The notes beneath the pieces are model-generated. The model searched no databases, had not been told where the DNA came from, and was given only the letters and a program-made list of their open reading frames with translations. The translations under genes and the position numbers were made by a program. This document shows positions 3,864 to 5,168 of a DNA stretch of 5,168 nt, in pieces; position 1 is the stretch's first letter; every line of letters starts with the position of its first letter. Location: positions 1 through 5,168 of the forward strand of contig DAOVAK010000250.1 of the NCBI GenBank assembly GCA_030671095.1. The letters are read 5' to 3'. Origin of the DNA: Deltaproteobacteria bacterium (GTDB lineage Bacteria; Desulfobacterota; DSM-4660; Desulfatiglandales; HGW-15).

Positions 3864-5168
3864 TCATTGTCTAAATTGCATGTCATGCAACTGCCGGAAC
3901 CGGCCATTGAGCACCATCAACTCATCCCGAGTCCCAAATTCTACGATTCTCCCTTCCTCAAGCACATAGATTCGATCTGCTTTCATGACTGTACTCAGGC
4001 GGTGGGCAACCACCAGGATGGTCAGTCCTCCCCTCAGTCTCTCGATAGCCTCTTGAAGCAACCCCTCACTTTCTGCATCCAGGGCCGAGGCCGCCTCATC
4101 CAGCATCAGTATGGAGGGGCCGGTCAGGATTGCCCTTGCAATGGCAATGCGTTGCTTTTGTCCCCCAGACAGGAGGGTCCCCCGATCCCCAACGATGGTG
4201 CCGTACTCTTGGGGCTGTTCCACGATAAAATCGTGTGCATGGGCCGCCCTTGCCGCCTCTATGACCTCTTCCATGCCCTTCCCTGGATGACCGTATCTTA
4301 TGTTATTGGCAATCGTATCGTGGAAGAGGAGAACCTCCTGATTGACAATACTTATTTGCCTACGCAGAGAAGCAATCGTCCCCTCGCGGATATCTATCCC
4401 GTCAATGGCGATGCTGCCCTCAGTCACGTCATAGAAACGGGCAACGAGATCCAAGAGCGTACTTTTCCCTGCCCCGGTGGAACCCACAAACGCGACCATC
4501 TCTCCCTTCTCGATTCTTAAAGAGACATCCTTGAGAACGGGTATACCCGGCTCATAGGAAAAACTCACATCTTTGAATTCTATGGATTCCTCATGTCTTG
4601 GGAGAATCTTAGCCTCGGGCTGGTCCTGTATAGCAGGAATGGTCTTCATTATACCGAAGACCCGTTCCGTGGCGCCTTGAAGGGTGCGAAGCTCAGTATT
4701 GACCCTTGCCAGACTCTTGATGGGTGCATAGACCCTGGAGAACGCATAGAGTATGGAGATGAGCTCACCAAGCGAGTGCTGGAAATAGACTTTGCCCACA
4801 ATAAGGACTCCTGGCAACACGAGAAATACCGTTGAGTCCATCATGGGGCCCACTGCCAAAAACCATCGATTCCAATGCATGACTTTCTTATAGAGCCGAT
4901 CCGCCAGCTCACGAAATCGGCCAGACTCCACTTCATCCATGCAGAAGCCCTGTACCACCTTGAGGCAGACAAGAGACTCCTGGTAGGATGCCGTGACTTC
5001 AGAAATGGCGTCTTGAACCCTGGTGGAATGCTTTTTCACTTTTCTCCCGAGAAATCTTACGAGCCCGATGATCACCGGACCTACAAAAAAGACGAGCAGA
5101 GTGAGCCTGTAATTCATGATGAGAAGATATATGAGGAAGGCGAGAGCGGTAAGTGGATGTTGAACCAG
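3864..5168 (-). CDS. ABC exporter, fused membrane and ATPase domains (MsbA-like), N-terminus beyond window
   Basis: The frame is open to the right edge, so the ATG at 5117 is internal. The visible 434 residues are the C-terminal part of a protein expected to be near 580. They start in the membrane domain with hydrophobic stretches at about 4-38, 104-127 and 135-150. The nucleotide-binding domain starts near 195. It has an A-loop Tyr in FSYEPG, Walker A GSTGAGKST (229-237) and a Q-loop Gln (277). The signature is LSGGQKQR (from 333), Walker B is ILMLDE (to 358), and the H-loop His (389) is in VVAHRLST. All ATPase residues are intact. Such half-transporters work as inner-membrane homodimers. 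Segments such as APIKSLARVNTEL and LFHDTIANNIRYG recall the lipid A flippase MsbA, but without the N-terminus a multidrug or lipid exporter cannot be excluded. Confidence 0.92.
   Translation of the reverse strand: MVQHPLTALAFLIYLLIMNYRLTLLVFFVGPVIIGLVRFLGRKVKKHSTRVQDAISEVTASYQESLVCLKVVQGFCMDEVESGRFRELADRLYKKVMHWNRWFLAVGPMMDSTVFLVLPGVLIVGKVYFQHSLGELISILYAFSRVYAPIKSLARVNTELRTLQGATERVFGIMKTIPAIQDQPEAKILPRHEESIEFKDVSFSYEPGIPVLKDVSLRIEKGEMVAFVGSTGAGKSTLLDLVARFYDVTEGSIAIDGIDIREGTIASLRRQISIVNQEVLLFHDTIANNIRYGHPGKGMEEVIEAARAAHAHDFIVEQPQEYGTIVGDRGTLLSGGQKQRIAIARAILTGPSILMLDEAASALDAESEGLLQEAIERLRGGLTILVVAHRLSTVMKADRIYVLEEGRIVEFGTRDELMVLNGRFRQLHDMQFRQ

Noticed and set aside
3647..3874. 75-residue plus-strand frame after DUF167
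   Set aside because: It is Arg-rich, runs through the GC-rich hairpin and into the 3' end of the ABC gene, and has no recognisable domain. It looks like an open frame due to composition.
3635..3907. 90-residue minus-strand frame
   Set aside because: It overlaps the end of the ABC gene in another frame and crosses the GC hairpin. It has no domain and no start signal.
4088..4170. ABC transporter D-loop region reading DEAASALD instead of the usual DEATSALD
   Set aside because: The catalytic Glu and the SALD motif are intact. Ala at this place is a mild variant and does not indicate a broken ATPase.
3867..4520. 217-residue plus-strand frame opposite the ABC exporter
   Set aside because: It is antisense to a strongly supported ATPase domain. 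The translation has no family features and follows from codon use of the real gene.

Overview
This is a mid-GC bacterial window, most likely from a Gram-negative of the Desulfobacterota (old Deltaproteobacteria) type. The TonB-family protein and the MsbA-like ABC exporter imply an outer membrane. The phylum call is an inference from gene style and from AT-rich palindromic intergenic repeats, not something the sequence proves.

Layout. Four complete genes lie on the plus strand. An HD-domain phosphohydrolase (362-943) is followed 28 nt later by a small TonB-family protein (972-1517), probably as one transcript. After a repeat-filled gap comes a CbpA-like DnaJ co-chaperone without a zinc finger (1953-2894), with its own plausible promoter. 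After a second gap of about 460 bp comes a DUF167/YggU-family protein (3356-3646). A possible 47-codon cysteine-containing ORF (3643-3786) overlaps its stop codon. A convergent minus-strand gene, cut by the right edge, encodes the C-terminal part of an ABC exporter with fused membrane and ATPase domains (3864-5168). The genes are housekeeping or cell-envelope types, and the sequence gives no evidence that all of them work as one system.

The intergenic DNA is the most unusual part. Two copies of an imperfectly palindromic AT-rich repeat flank the HD-tonB pair: a full copy at 1588-1754 and a copy lacking its left arm at 103-239. The truncated copy abuts a block of about 102 bp (1-102). The two ends of that block reappear in inverted orientation at 2930-3033 with almost the same spacing. 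HD, tonB and the DnaJ gene are therefore bracketed by an inverted pair. A third occurrence of the terminal motif CCTGGCCCAGA (1794-1804) forms a terminator-like hairpin upstream of the DnaJ gene. This looks like a mosaic of small non-coding repeats. I found no CRISPR array, tRNA, rRNA, transposase, or clear defence or biosynthetic system.
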